DNA of 64,000 bases, taken from NCBI GenBank assembly GCA_037102815.1, contig BTPP01000002.1, positions 5,332,001-5,396,000 of the forward strand, in the 5' to 3' direction. Within the stretch, counting starts at the first letter, position 1. Every line of letters begins with the position of its first letter. Under the pieces are notes generated by a model. That model saw nothing but the letters and a program-made list of their open reading frames with translations, did no database searches and had not been told where the DNA came from. Shown here one piece after another: positions 51,128 to 61,102 of this stretch. Made by a program: the position numbers and the translations under genes. This stretch comes from Neurospora intermedia (taxonomy: Eukaryota; Ascomycota; Sordariomycetes; Sordariales; Sordariaceae).

Positions 51128-52233
51128 ATGTCTACCACACTCTCCATCCCGCAAACTGCCTTGGCCATGGAGCTGGATTTCCTGAGTGACCCGGAGGACT
51201 GGTCCGAATTCGGCCTCATGGATGTCGAGGAAGACACATCAACACCGGAGGAGGTCTCAGCGCTGCGCGAGTTCGTACAGGCCTACAACACCCCAAGCGC
51301 CCTGAACGCAGAGGAGACAGCTCGCAAGCTCATGTCGCTGAATGAGGACCACGTGCCATGCGATGGCGACTTCGACAAGGGCAGGCGAATTGCCTGGCTG
51401 CTATATGATGTTGGCATCCAGATGGTACAATATCAAGTCGCTATCCTGGTAGTTGCCGACGCCGTTATGGCCCTCCCCCGCTTAGATGCGACACCTGAGC
51501 AGGAAGTCCGGTTCGGGAAGGAGAAGTTGGAGCGGTGGAGGAAATTGGAAGACTTTTGGTATTACTGCTGGAATGAGAGATGGGATAGTATGTATTCCCA
51601 CACACCGTGGCAATAAGGTGCCCATTCATTGACTAACAAATCGGGACAGGGTATAACGAGTTTCGTTATGGTAATGGAATTGGCGGCTATATCGCTGCGA
51701 ATGCATGGGTGGCCCGTCATCTTGTGCTACACCCCCCTGACTTTTACTACACCTCTGAGCTAAGTTTAGCCTTTAGCCGGATGATATTGGCCCTTGAGAA
51801 AGATCTGTGGAACTATCCTGATGTGGAAGAAGGTGATGAGGTCGTCATCCGCTCGCGCAAAGACTATACCATTGCCACGCTTAACACCGACGTTCACGCC
51901 TTGGTCCCATTCTTGGTGATAGCAGGAGACATAATGTACCGATATACCGACAGAGAGATGATAGCGCGGAGGTTCGCAGAGGCAGGTCAAGAAAAACATG
52001 TGCACAACACAAGGGAGTTTTGGCAGCGATTCAGTACAAACTGTTCCGAAAGATCCTTGTGGAAGGCAGAGAAGAAAGTCGACCAACATGAATGGCTGAC
52101 GCGAGAGAGGTGGGCTTTTTGGAAGAAAAGATTGGTATGGATTTCAGAGCAGACCGAGCTCTTACAACGGACTCGGGACGAGGCGATCATGCTTGTGCAG
52201 CTGATGACGGAGATCGAGGGTCGTGGGGCGTAA
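51128..52233 (+). CDS. DUF3632-like protein, 347 aa, two exons
   Basis: Model: 51128-51587 and 51650-52233. The 62-nt intron has GTATGT donor, TGACTAAC branch and ACAG acceptor; phases fit. The protein is acidic at the N-terminus (MELDFLSDPEDWSEFG) and mostly helical. No signal peptide or membrane helix is seen. A central aromatic and Asn/Ala motif (RYNEFRYGNGIGGYIAANAWVARH) resembles the conserved WxNxNAFxARL region of fungal DUF3632 proteins, which are intracellular, of unknown function and often present in many copies. It stands alone with long intergenic regions on both sides. An internal Met at residue 14 is an alternative start. The family call is from memory of the pattern. Confidence 0.75.
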
Positions 52234-53746
52234 ACACCAAGAAACGTATCACGCTACAACGGGGCCACGGAGACACAGTCAACGCCAATGAACACAACGC
52301 ATTACTCCCTTCCCCTTGAAACTGTTGCCTTGTCACTGTCAGCCTTGCAGGGCAGGTAGCAAAAGTATCTTGGATTCTACAACCCAAACAAGTAAGACCG
52401 CCTTGCTGAACACTTATGATACCCGACATGTATGCGCGAACAAAATTCACTTCAACACTCACAGCCAGTAGTAGCGGAAAGTGACATGTTCCGGTCAGAA
52501 TTCGCCGTCACAACACTACCTACCTACTTTGGAATGGTCCATTCTCTCTCCCCTGGTCAAAATTCACCCGGACATGCGACTCGGGACTGTCCGACGCGCA
52601 TGTCACAGACAAGCAGATTTTGTCCAAGCGGATTCGACTGTGGCCTAGATTATATCCGTCCAATGCAGGTACCCATTGCACCATCTACTCCCCACACTAC
52701 GTGAATGGCATCGCAAGCGTGGCCTCGCCCGGGCATCGACCGCTTGTCACTGCAGCTAAGTCTGCTACAATCCTCCGAAAAAGGAACTGGACTAATAGAC
52801 ATTGAGGTTGCACAGTATATGCTATTTATTCGGACATCGTGGCTTGGACAAGTTACCTCCAGAGGACCTTCACCTTCTACAATCGACTCGCATGAATGCG
52901 AAGACCGAGTGTCATATCGGTCCGTAAACCCTATCAATATCACTACAGTGACCACACCAACCGACAGTACAGTATGAAGTTACGACATCCTCCCGGACAC
53001 CTTTTCCCATGCCGTTGCCGGAGAACCCAACTCCACCGGAAGACTTCGGTACCTACCTACTAGCTGTGTAGGTAGAAGGCACCGAGGCAGCATGGAAGTA
53101 GTATCCATATGTACTTGTGACTTGCTTCGAGCGGCACGACCGGGAGGAAGAGAACTCCACCACCTCGCAAACGTCGTGAACAATGGAACCCATGCAAAGC
53201 ATCTCGACGTCTTACGAGGATTCTAATGCCGAAACTCCGGTCAGAAGAGCTGTCCTTGTAGTATCATGGTTCTGGACTACCCTGTCGCGGTCCATTGCTC
53301 TCTTGGTGTGGTCACATCAACAACCGCCGCTTACATGGAGTTTGGACACACATACGCGGCGAGGAGATTTCCGTGTGGATCTGGAGGCGGCTAACACGAG
53401 AAGAATTTGACAGCAGAGTTACTGTAGAGATACCTACGCTTATAAAAGGGCCTGGAACGGCCAGCCAGTTGACCATGATTTGGAGACGTCCAGCATCCTC
53501 TTCTTCTTCTACACCACACCCAGTGGTGAACAGCAACAGCTGCGATGAGGGCATCACTTTTTCTCTCTACAGCCGCAGCCCTGCTTGGGGCTTGCGGGGT
53601 GTCAGCAAGATCCGTGTTTGCACACTTTATGGTAAGTTGTTTCCCTGGGATCGTGGACTGGTAGAGGTACCTCTGAAGTGGCCATGATTATCCAGACGGT
53701 GGTTACGATGTTTTGTTCAAGCTTGTATCTGCCAAGAGTTTTCTTT

Positions 53747-53779
<33 letters not shown>

Positions 53780-54363
53780 GGTTTTTTGTGGAGGTGGATT
53801 ATCTGCCAAATCGGCAGCGTTTATAAATTCAACAACTCTCTGGACCTACCTAGGTAGTTCGCAGCAGCGCCTGCATGAGTGAGTGGCACAAGCGAGGTGT
53901 TGGAGCTTGCGGCAGGGGTTAGAGAGGAGCAGTATCTAGGATCTTCGCGTTGCTACCAGAGGTTGCGGTAGAGGTAGAGGTACCCGGCCATTCAGCTTTG
54001 AACACGCCCAATCATACTTACACCACATACTATGTCAAATATTTGCCTGTGAACCGAACGGACAAGAGAAAACCAAATAAAAAAACGCCAACGAAGAAAC
54101 TACGAAAGACCAACGTAATCCTTTTTCCTATTTTTCTAGAAATATCCGCCTCTGGATCATCTACTCCCTCTCATATACCAAGAAAAAAATGTTTCACAGG
54201 TACAAATATCCCCGAGTGTCCATCATCCATCCACCTCCCTACCCCCCGCCCGCCTCAACATCCCCTAGGCGACTTGGCGATAGTTCGCTTCCAACTCCCC
54301 TTCCAAAGCTCCCATTTCCTTCAAAACATACCTTTATAGGATAAAAACCAAAGCTAACAAAGC
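52234..54363. other. Intergenic, no gene seen
   Basis: About 2.1 kb of normal composition with short inconsistent frames only. A 28-base T run occupies 53752-53779. TACCTACCTA-type words occur near 52519, 53050 and 53847. TATA-like TTTATAGG lies shortly before the 5S gene. Confidence 0.5.
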
Positions 54364-54482
54364 ACATACGACCATACCCACTGGAAAACTCGGGATCCCG
54401 TCCGCTCTCCCATAGATAAGCCAGTGAGGGCCAGACTAGTAGTTGGGTCGGTGACGACCAGCGAATCCCTGGTGTTGTATGT
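54364..54482 (+). rRNA. 5S ribosomal RNA
   Basis: 119 nt beginning ACATACGACCATACCCACTG and ending CCCTGGTGTTGTATGT, so the ends pair (ACATACGACC with GGTGTTGTATGT). It has the 5S internal control region text AGTAGTTGGGTCGGTGACGA and the conserved GATCCCGTCCGCTCTCCC. This agrees with known ascomycete 5S RNAs such as those of Neurospora. Flanked 5' by a TATA-like TTTATAGG around position -25 to -30 and 3' by a short T run (CTTTTTA), typical Pol III signals. Dispersed single 5S genes are normal in filamentous ascomycetes. Confidence 0.96.
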
Positions 54483-54925
54483 ACTTTTTAATCTCTTTTG
54501 CTTCGTACTCTTTTTGGGATTGCCTTTTCGAAGCTTGTGTGCGACTCTGCAACTGAAAGCCCTTCAGGCAGTTCCTCTCTTCTTTATTTCCTCCCTTCCT
54601 TCCTTCCTTTCCTTTCCCAGAACTTTGGTTCCAGTCAAACCATAGCGGAAAGAAATACAGACCAATTCACATAGTCCCGTTCTTTCCTAATACCCTTACT
54701 GTTCTTGACCAGTATTTCCCTTGCTTTTGCGTTTCCGTCATTACTTTTCCTTTGCCCTGCCTGTCGAACCCCGACCACATTGTCTCTTCGGTATCCCTTT
54801 TTGATGGTCGGTAAACCCGCATTGACCATCACTTCACTCACCATCATTCATTTACCAATCTTTCGACACGAGCCGCAGCAGCAACACCCAGCGTGGAGCT
54901 CCCGAGATCTAGTTTAACATCAACC

Positions 54926-56499
54926 ATGTCATCGCCTCCGGATCTGCCCCCTCCCAAGGCTCAAGACACAGAGCCGGGTGTGTTATCTCCCACGCCTTCG
55001 GCATCTCAGCCTCGACATGATGTCCCCAAGCGCCTGATCGACATGTGTATTGAGCCGCGGAACATCGTATACAACTTCAAGTTCACCCCTCCATTTGACG
55101 CCGTGGAGGTCGGCAAGACAATTCAATTCGGGTGTTACCCAAAGCGTGAGCTGAAGGAGTAGGACTACAGCCACCAAAACGGCCCCACCATCCTCATGCT
55201 TTTCGACGTCCCCTGTTACCTCCTTCCTACACACTTCATGTGCGACCTCAGGCTCCGCGTCGACGGCGACGATAGACCGTACTCTTCGGTCCACACATCG
55301 GGAAACGTGAATTATACGCGTAACGCCGAGGGAAAACGGAAGGAAAATTGCATCGGGAATGTGACGTCAATTGAGCAGCATACAGGACCATCAGGAACGA
55401 AGAGGCTGGCAGCAGTTTGGACGAAGAAGAGGTTGGAACAACGTGGTTCCGCGAACATGGGCGGGGAGCCCGGGCTCCAACATTTCTTTCAAGTCGACTT
55501 ATGGTATAAAAGACGACAAGGGGGTGGATTGTTCCTGCAGGTCTGCGGTAGAATGTTCACGCTTACTGCCCTTGGCGCCAGACCAGGTTCGGAGGACGGA
55601 GGCCGAAACTCGCCCATCCAAACAGCGAACCGCGCTCTCGACTTGGGTAAGCTTACATACTTTGCTCAACATACATTCTTTGGCGGCTGTCGAGATTTGA
55701 CAAAGGCCGTGTTCGTTCCGGGTGTAGTGCAGTGACAGAAGCGCGTTGGGCTAGGGAATGAAAGAGCTTCTGTCACTGTACTACAGCCAGAGCGAACACG
55801 GTCAAAGTCCGTATTACCTTCCAAGCAACATAGGTTTTCCTTTCACTGTCCTTGCAGAAATAACGCTTCATTGGAAGACGCTAACGCTGTACAACGCCGT
55901 GTTTAGTTCGCAGTCCGGATGCCATGCATTGGTACATCTTTGCCAATAGCAACGTGGTATGGGACATAACGACCGACCCAGTATCGCATCGGGAATATCC
56001 CACCTCAGAAAGCGAGGTCATGCCCTTTGGTCCCGCCAACTCAGCCGCTCTCACTTCCGATTACCAGAAACCCCTTGTTCCCCAATACGCCACGGCCGTC
56101 CCCGAATCGCCCCCGGATCCCACCAACGATCCCTACGCAAGGGCGTGGAGGAAGCCTGCTGTCCGCGAAATGGTTGAGCCCTGGAAAGACAAAGTAGCAC
56201 AAACAGCTGAGAATGTGGATCCTGATAAGATTCTTCTCTCTCCTCCATCAGTCTACCAAAAAAGTCCTGCTTCTTCGAGAAGGTCCTCGACACTGGAAGT
56301 TCCTGCATCCAATGTTGAATATTTGAAAGAGAACACGGAGATTAAACCGCTGTCTCAAATCACAGTGGAGGAGAAGGAACTGAACACTGAGGATGTGGAA
56401 CTTGAGAGCCAATCTGGTGATGAAGTTATGCACATAGATGCCGACAATGCCTCGGATAGTGGCGGATCACCTATGGACCTTGGTGAAGAGGCGTCCTAG
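54926..56499 (+). CDS. Unidentified multi-exon gene or recent pseudogene; model uncertain
   Basis: The reading starts at ATG 54926 (MSSPPDLPPPKAQ) with good codon bias through CYPKRELKE to a TAG at 55160. The same frame then continues open and well biased (DYSHQNGPTILMLFDVPCYL) past 55350. The TAG is either a real stop (CAG to TAG type change), or removed by splicing a 54-nt phase-neutral GT...AG segment whose donor is poor. An intron at about 55342-55393 could shift to the frame with NVVPRTWAGSPGSN. A GTAAGC donor at about 55647 and a TTAG acceptor near 55912, with a GCTAAC branch before it, would join the last exon. That exon (about 55913-56499) encodes MHWYIFANSNVVWDITTDP, a Pro-rich part and an acidic end (GSPMDLGEEAS). 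No family recognised. It lies between two inward-facing 5S genes. Confidence 0.4.
55697..55807. other. Imperfect hairpin with arms of about 36 bp
   Basis: CCGTGTTCG-7-TGTAGTGCAGTGACAGAAGC on the left arm pairs with its inverted copy on the right (GCTTCTGTCACTGTACTACA through CGAACACGG), with about 4 mismatches in 36 and a loop of about 23 nt (55743-55765). It lies in the likely intron of the surrounding locus. Confidence 0.8.
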
Positions 56500-57181
56500 T
56501 CCCCCACGATCCTTGAAAGAATACGGTGGTGCCTGGCGGCTAATGAAATTGGTTAGTAGAAGGGTGGGATATGTGCGTTCGTTGGAGTTGATGCTTGCAG
56601 AGACTATTGGGTGGTGAATGTTGAACTTTAAAGAAGCGAACATGCCGGTATTCATGACTTTCAGCAAGATTTTATCCCTGTTCACCTGTAGGGTTGACTT
56701 GGGGCGGCCACATTGCTTGCTATCAAACCAACCTTACAAGCATTAGATACCGCTCACATCAAGACACTTACCTTTGGGACTTTGGAACCGCAGAATACCG
56801 AGAAGAAGACAAAGGAGAAACAACAGCGAATACCGAGGCGGACATGATATAGACTTGAATACCTACTTTTCGGACAGTCATTACCAAAAGATGAGATTCC
56901 ACACAAGAAGTGAACCAATCGTCGCCGTTCAACAATGTTCCCCTAGCTACTTTTCCACGCCGCCAGGTATCTTCCCGCCCTGTCTGAAGATGGAATGACA
57001 ATGACAAGCCATGCCAATGGATGAAGAAGGGAAGCATCTATAGAATAGAGCAAGGACGGGAGATATTTGGGACAAGAAAAGCGAGCATAAGGGTAAGCGT
57101 GCTAACCAAGTGAAGTGATCTCTTGCATGCGTGCAGACACCCGTGGAAAAAGAAGGAATAGGGAAAAAAAGGGAAAAAAAG
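56500..57181. other. Intergenic between the unresolved locus and the 5S gene
   Basis: No gene supported. Contains the probable 3' UTR of the upstream locus, and A-rich runs (minus-strand T runs, TTTTTTTCCCTTTTTTTTCC) just outside the 5S gene that serve as its Pol III terminator. Confidence 0.5.
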
Positions 57182-57300
57182 ACATACAACACCAGGGATT
57201 CGCTGGTCGTCACCGACCCAACTACTAGTCTGGCCCTCACTGGCTTATCTATGGGAGAGCGGACGGGATCCCGAGTTTTCCAGTGGGTATGGTCGTATGT
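57182..57300 (-). rRNA. 5S ribosomal RNA, second copy
   Basis: 119 nt on the minus strand, identical base for base (by eye) to the copy at 54364-54482. Upstream on its strand a TATAT lies about 30 bases before the start; downstream is a long T-rich terminator. The two genes face each other across 2.7 kb. Confidence 0.96.
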
Positions 57301-58645
57301 GATATTTGCTGCTGATTTTTGGCTTCATATAGTCAGATATTCTTCCCCTTGGAGGAGTTGCTTTATTCCATGTGGTCTTTTGGGTGGTGCGGAGGGCAAG
57401 CAACGAAGTATGATACGGGCCGGCATCACCCACTTTACTATAAGCGCGGTTGCCTGATGTACCCGCTTGCAGCTGCAAGTCACAAGCTCCAGTTCTAGAT
57501 ACTTTACCTTGAGTAATCTGTCGGTGTCCATTCAAATCGAAATAAGCGAAAGGTTGCGGACTCGGGGATCGGCATCGGACGCGGAGTCGCGGCTTTCGGT
57601 CGGTCGCGCCAGTCAGACACTTCGCTGCCCGGTGATAACTGGAGATCATAGTTGCTGAAAGTAGCCCACACACGGGTTATACACTAATTCTAGTGACTGC
57701 CTCCAAGCCAGTTGCCGGGCCCGGGCCCGAGCCCTAATGCAAGAAGAGTTCCGCTGCCGCTGATTACATGAATATAACTTCATGGCAGCCTTTACTAAGG
57801 AACAGGGGGCAAGGATACCTCCATCTCTATGATGTAAAACGACGGTTGGAACTTTTAGACTTCTATTTTCATATCATAGCGGAGGCAGCACCTGTCGAAA
57901 GTCCTCACTTGTTTTATTTGTCATCTTCACTGCTTCATGACATCTCCCAACCTTGCGGCCATTCTCAGTCCATTGGAAAGAACAAGAAAAAGCCTTCTAA
58001 TATGTTCCTCCACCTTCATCTCGACTTCTTCGATTTGCCTTGCCTGCTAAGACAGATAAAAAGAGGTAGTAAGTCGGATAGGAAGAGATACAGAACAGCG
58101 ATTTTAGCCGCGACTAATTCAGCGTTAGCCGACTGACCGAACTTAGGAGTACGAATAATGAGAAACTGCAGAGGTCCATACCAAGACATGAGTGTGCTAC
58201 AATGATTTCCCAAGCCGCGGTTGCGGTCAGTGTCATAGCAATAGCAGTCACCATTGTAACTATGCGAAGGTCAATATAATGATCAATACTGCCATACCCT
58301 GATAGCACTAAACGCTGGAGGTTTCTTACCGAAGACTTGGGCTGTAATAAACATCCAGTTTCTTTCGAGATTCAAATTGAGTAAATAGAATGTCCATAAT
58401 GAAGCAATGATTTGCACTAAACTAATATTAGAAATATGGTTAAAAGGTTTGGTGTCTTGCCGATTAGACCTAGTAGAACTGGAAGCTCGGGTTTCTTACA
58501 ACAAAGAGCACAAGTCTGACCGATAAAAAGCCAGTTCTCTATGAGTGTAGGAATGAGTAAGGAGAGTTGAGAACGGACTGCATGTTTCATAGGTTAGTAC
58601 AACAATCGAAGTCCTTTGTCTCGAGAATGGTTAAACCCTTGGATT
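57301..58645. other. Intergenic, or 3' exons of the C2H2-finger gene
   Basis: The minus strand holds hydrophobic coding-like pieces: IIASLWTFYLLNL (about 58385-58440) and IVTMVTAIAMTLTATAAW (about 58215-58275), separated by GT...AG-like signals. They could be extra membrane exons of the gene at 58646-60479. The GC-rich palindromic GGGCCCGGGCCC is at about 57719-57730. Otherwise nothing seen. Confidence 0.35.
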
Positions 58646-60479
58646 TTACTTACGAACCCAACTGAGAGCCACAATGAATGTCAAATAAGTCTCCCACCAG
58701 AATATTTTGAGTGCCTTGATGCTGCTGCGTGTCGGTTTAAATATCTCGTCGATGGGCCCCGTAAGGTTGGATATGTCACCGGTGCCCCGGAAGACCGATT
58801 TCATATCCGGCGTGGGTGGTAGCGCAAGTAAAGATAGGTCCTCTAAATGCTTGCCTAGATGGTCTCCGAATGCCTCAGCTATCTCCCAGTCGCCGGTCAT
58901 CCATCTGCTTAGTTGCTGGAGGTTCCAGTTAGGATCACACAGGGGGCAGTCCTTGGCACGGATTGTCTGTGGTGGTCTCCCCAGTCGTTCCGCATGGGCT
59001 TCAGCATTGCCGGCTCCGATGATGTCTGAGTGTTTCTGCGTCAGATGCCTCTTCATATCCCACGAAGAGTGGTAAAATTCTTCACACATATCGCACCGCC
59101 AGCGCTTTCGGTGGACTTCCATCTCGTGCTGAAACCACTGCTGCCGCGTTTCGAAAAGGGGCGCAGGGCATCCCTCAAAAGTACAGGTGTAACACGAAAG
59201 GTCCGCGAACACATGCCTTTGCCATTCGTCATAGTCTGACATTACGACTATGGCGTAGCAATATGGGCACCGGACGGGGTTTCCATAGGGCAAGTTTGAG
59301 GGAGTTTCCGGAAACAGTAATAGGGACTTCCTCGGGTTGAACAGCAACTCCAGGAACAAGAAGATGTCACGGATGTGGTTCCTCAATCGCAACAAGAAAA
59401 TCCCAATCCTCAATAGGGAAAAGAAGAAGAAGGGCGGCTTGGTGCGTTTGGCAATGGATTCCGGTTCCTTTTCATCCTTTTCTTTTGACAAACACCTACT
59501 AACAATCTTTGCAATTGCCATCATTCTCTCTTCTGCATCTTTGCGATTCATCGTAGATCTCCTTGCATGATTAGACCATGCTAAAACTTTGGCGTTGAAA
59601 GAGAAAGAATTCTTTCGAGTGTCGGCACCAGACGTTGGTACGCTTGGGACCGGAAGGCGGAAGTGAATGCTCAAGTCCTCATAATTTTGCCGCCGGCTCT
59701 CGAGCCACTTTCTTCGTTGAGCATTGGCTCTTCCCAGTTTCCTGGCCAGTGGTTCGTCCCGTCGGACCCGAGGGAGCTTTTTACGCACACGCGTGATTTC
59801 GGGTTCCACGGAGTCAGATTCCTGGAGTTGACAAAGGTCGAACTTGGAGATGAGTGACGAGTTGTCGACTTGCATCGCTATCCTCATAAGTCCAGTGATG
59901 ATATCGTTGATAGTTCGACATAGTTCGCCCAATTCAGTGACGCTTTGCGAGTTTGCATAATCTTCCTTAGAATTATTCTGCTTGAGGTAGTTTGCAAATT
60001 CACTGTCGGATTCTTCGGAAGAGCTGATGTCCATATCACTTGGTGGAACACTGATCAAACTCTTGATCCATGTTCGCTGTTGCCGGGTGCCATTCAAAAT
60101 CTGCGAGACTGGAACGGTCAGCTGGGAACTATGGCACGGAGTTTCTCAGGTCATTGCTATACGAACAGTCTTGCAAAAGTTCTTGAAGCTGGTCTAGTAG
60201 CCTCAAGACCTCGTTGGAGAGATCTTCCCGAATACCGGATTTGAAAGGTTGTTCCCGGGGATCAAGCCACTCGCCCACGTCCGTCTTGCACATTTCTCTT
60301 ATGGAAACGATCCAAATTTTGAACCGATCCAGTGAGTTTCTGGTGGATTCCATCAGCTCGCCACGCTCTGCATCCATTTCGTTGAGAACGTCCATGGTAG
60401 TCAGGCAGTCGTGGAAGAGAATTCTGCACGCTTCAGCTCTCTGGCCAGTCTTGCCAGGAATCCCGACATGATGGGCCAT
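58646..60479 (-). CDS. C2H2 zinc-finger protein with fungal NLR-type N-terminal region
   Basis: Model: complement of 58646-60100 and 60138-60479, giving about 598 residues. The intron is very short (37 nt) but keeps the frame. The N-terminal part (about 1-115: CRILFHDCLTTMD, RFKIWIVSIREM, NEVLRLLDQLQELLQDC) resembles the helical start found on many fungal proteins with C2H2, ankyrin or NACHT parts. A basic, poorly ordered middle follows. The C-terminal part has fingers CPYC, CTFEGC...HEMEVH, CDMC...HLTQKH and CPLCDPNW...HLGKH (about 385-545). The C-terminus ends WWETYLTFIVALSWVRK, possibly the start of a membrane region continued in further exons. It is divergent from the DUF7580 gene across about 620 bp. 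Function is inferred: nuclear or signalling role in recognition. Confidence 0.7.
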
Positions 60480-61102
60480 ATCTTGGTGAAGTTAGTTTTC
60501 TGTTCAGAGGACGTCGCCTATCAGGTCAAGAAGAAGAGAGTCTTGTCGGCTTCTACAGGTAGTGAAAATGAGCCTTTGATCGCGTTGTTATCTGTCCTGT
60601 TTGATGAGCGGTGGCAGTGATGACTGATGAGAAGAAGGAGCCGGGACCAGCCCCGCGTGAATCAATGAGACTGCAAGAGTCTTGCGATTCTCCACAGCAA
60701 GCAGTCCATCACCCGGGCTGCGGTGTAACACATCCTCGAGGCAGCTGAGTCGGGCCATGGAGAACCAGTAGTAATGAATTGCGGGAACAAAAGTGGTGAG
60801 GAAGTTGACCAATTGACGATTCACGAAAGCGCCATGTCGGAAGTGGCAGCCGGATTGGTTGGGTTTGTTGGGACTAGAGATTCTAATGAGGCAGCGACGC
60901 TCCAGCCTGCTCAACGTGCATGCATGCAGACCCTTCACTCGACGAGGACGTACCAGATGCTCCGGGCCCATCAGACAAAACATTCGGAGAGGCAAGAATA
61001 CTTCACATGATCGAGTTTTCTTGTCTTGCGTGTGTTTCACTTGCCCCCCTCAATCGTTTGCACCTGTATTCGCCCAACTGCGCCCAGGATCCCCTTCACC
61101 AG
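60480..61102. promoter_or_regulatory. Shared divergent promoter region
   Basis: The 623 bp between the start codons of the minus-strand C2H2 gene and the plus-strand DUF7580 gene must hold both promoters and 5' UTRs. An open frame (60920 on) runs in frame into the DUF7580 gene but lacks the expected family start, so I place that start at 61103. No specific binding site recognised. Confidence 0.55.

Noticed and set aside
54983-55294. Minus-strand frame of 103 codons
   Set aside because: Antisense of the better-biased plus-strand reading; no family feature.
54364-57300. A 2.9-kb transposon with about 119-bp terminal inverted repeats
   Set aside because: The inverted repeats are 5S rRNA genes with internal control regions and Pol III terminators, which explains them fully.
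60920-61102. Upstream extension of the DUF7580 protein
   Set aside because: The extra residues lack conservation-like features, and the family opening MSGIEVAG is a clear start at 61103.
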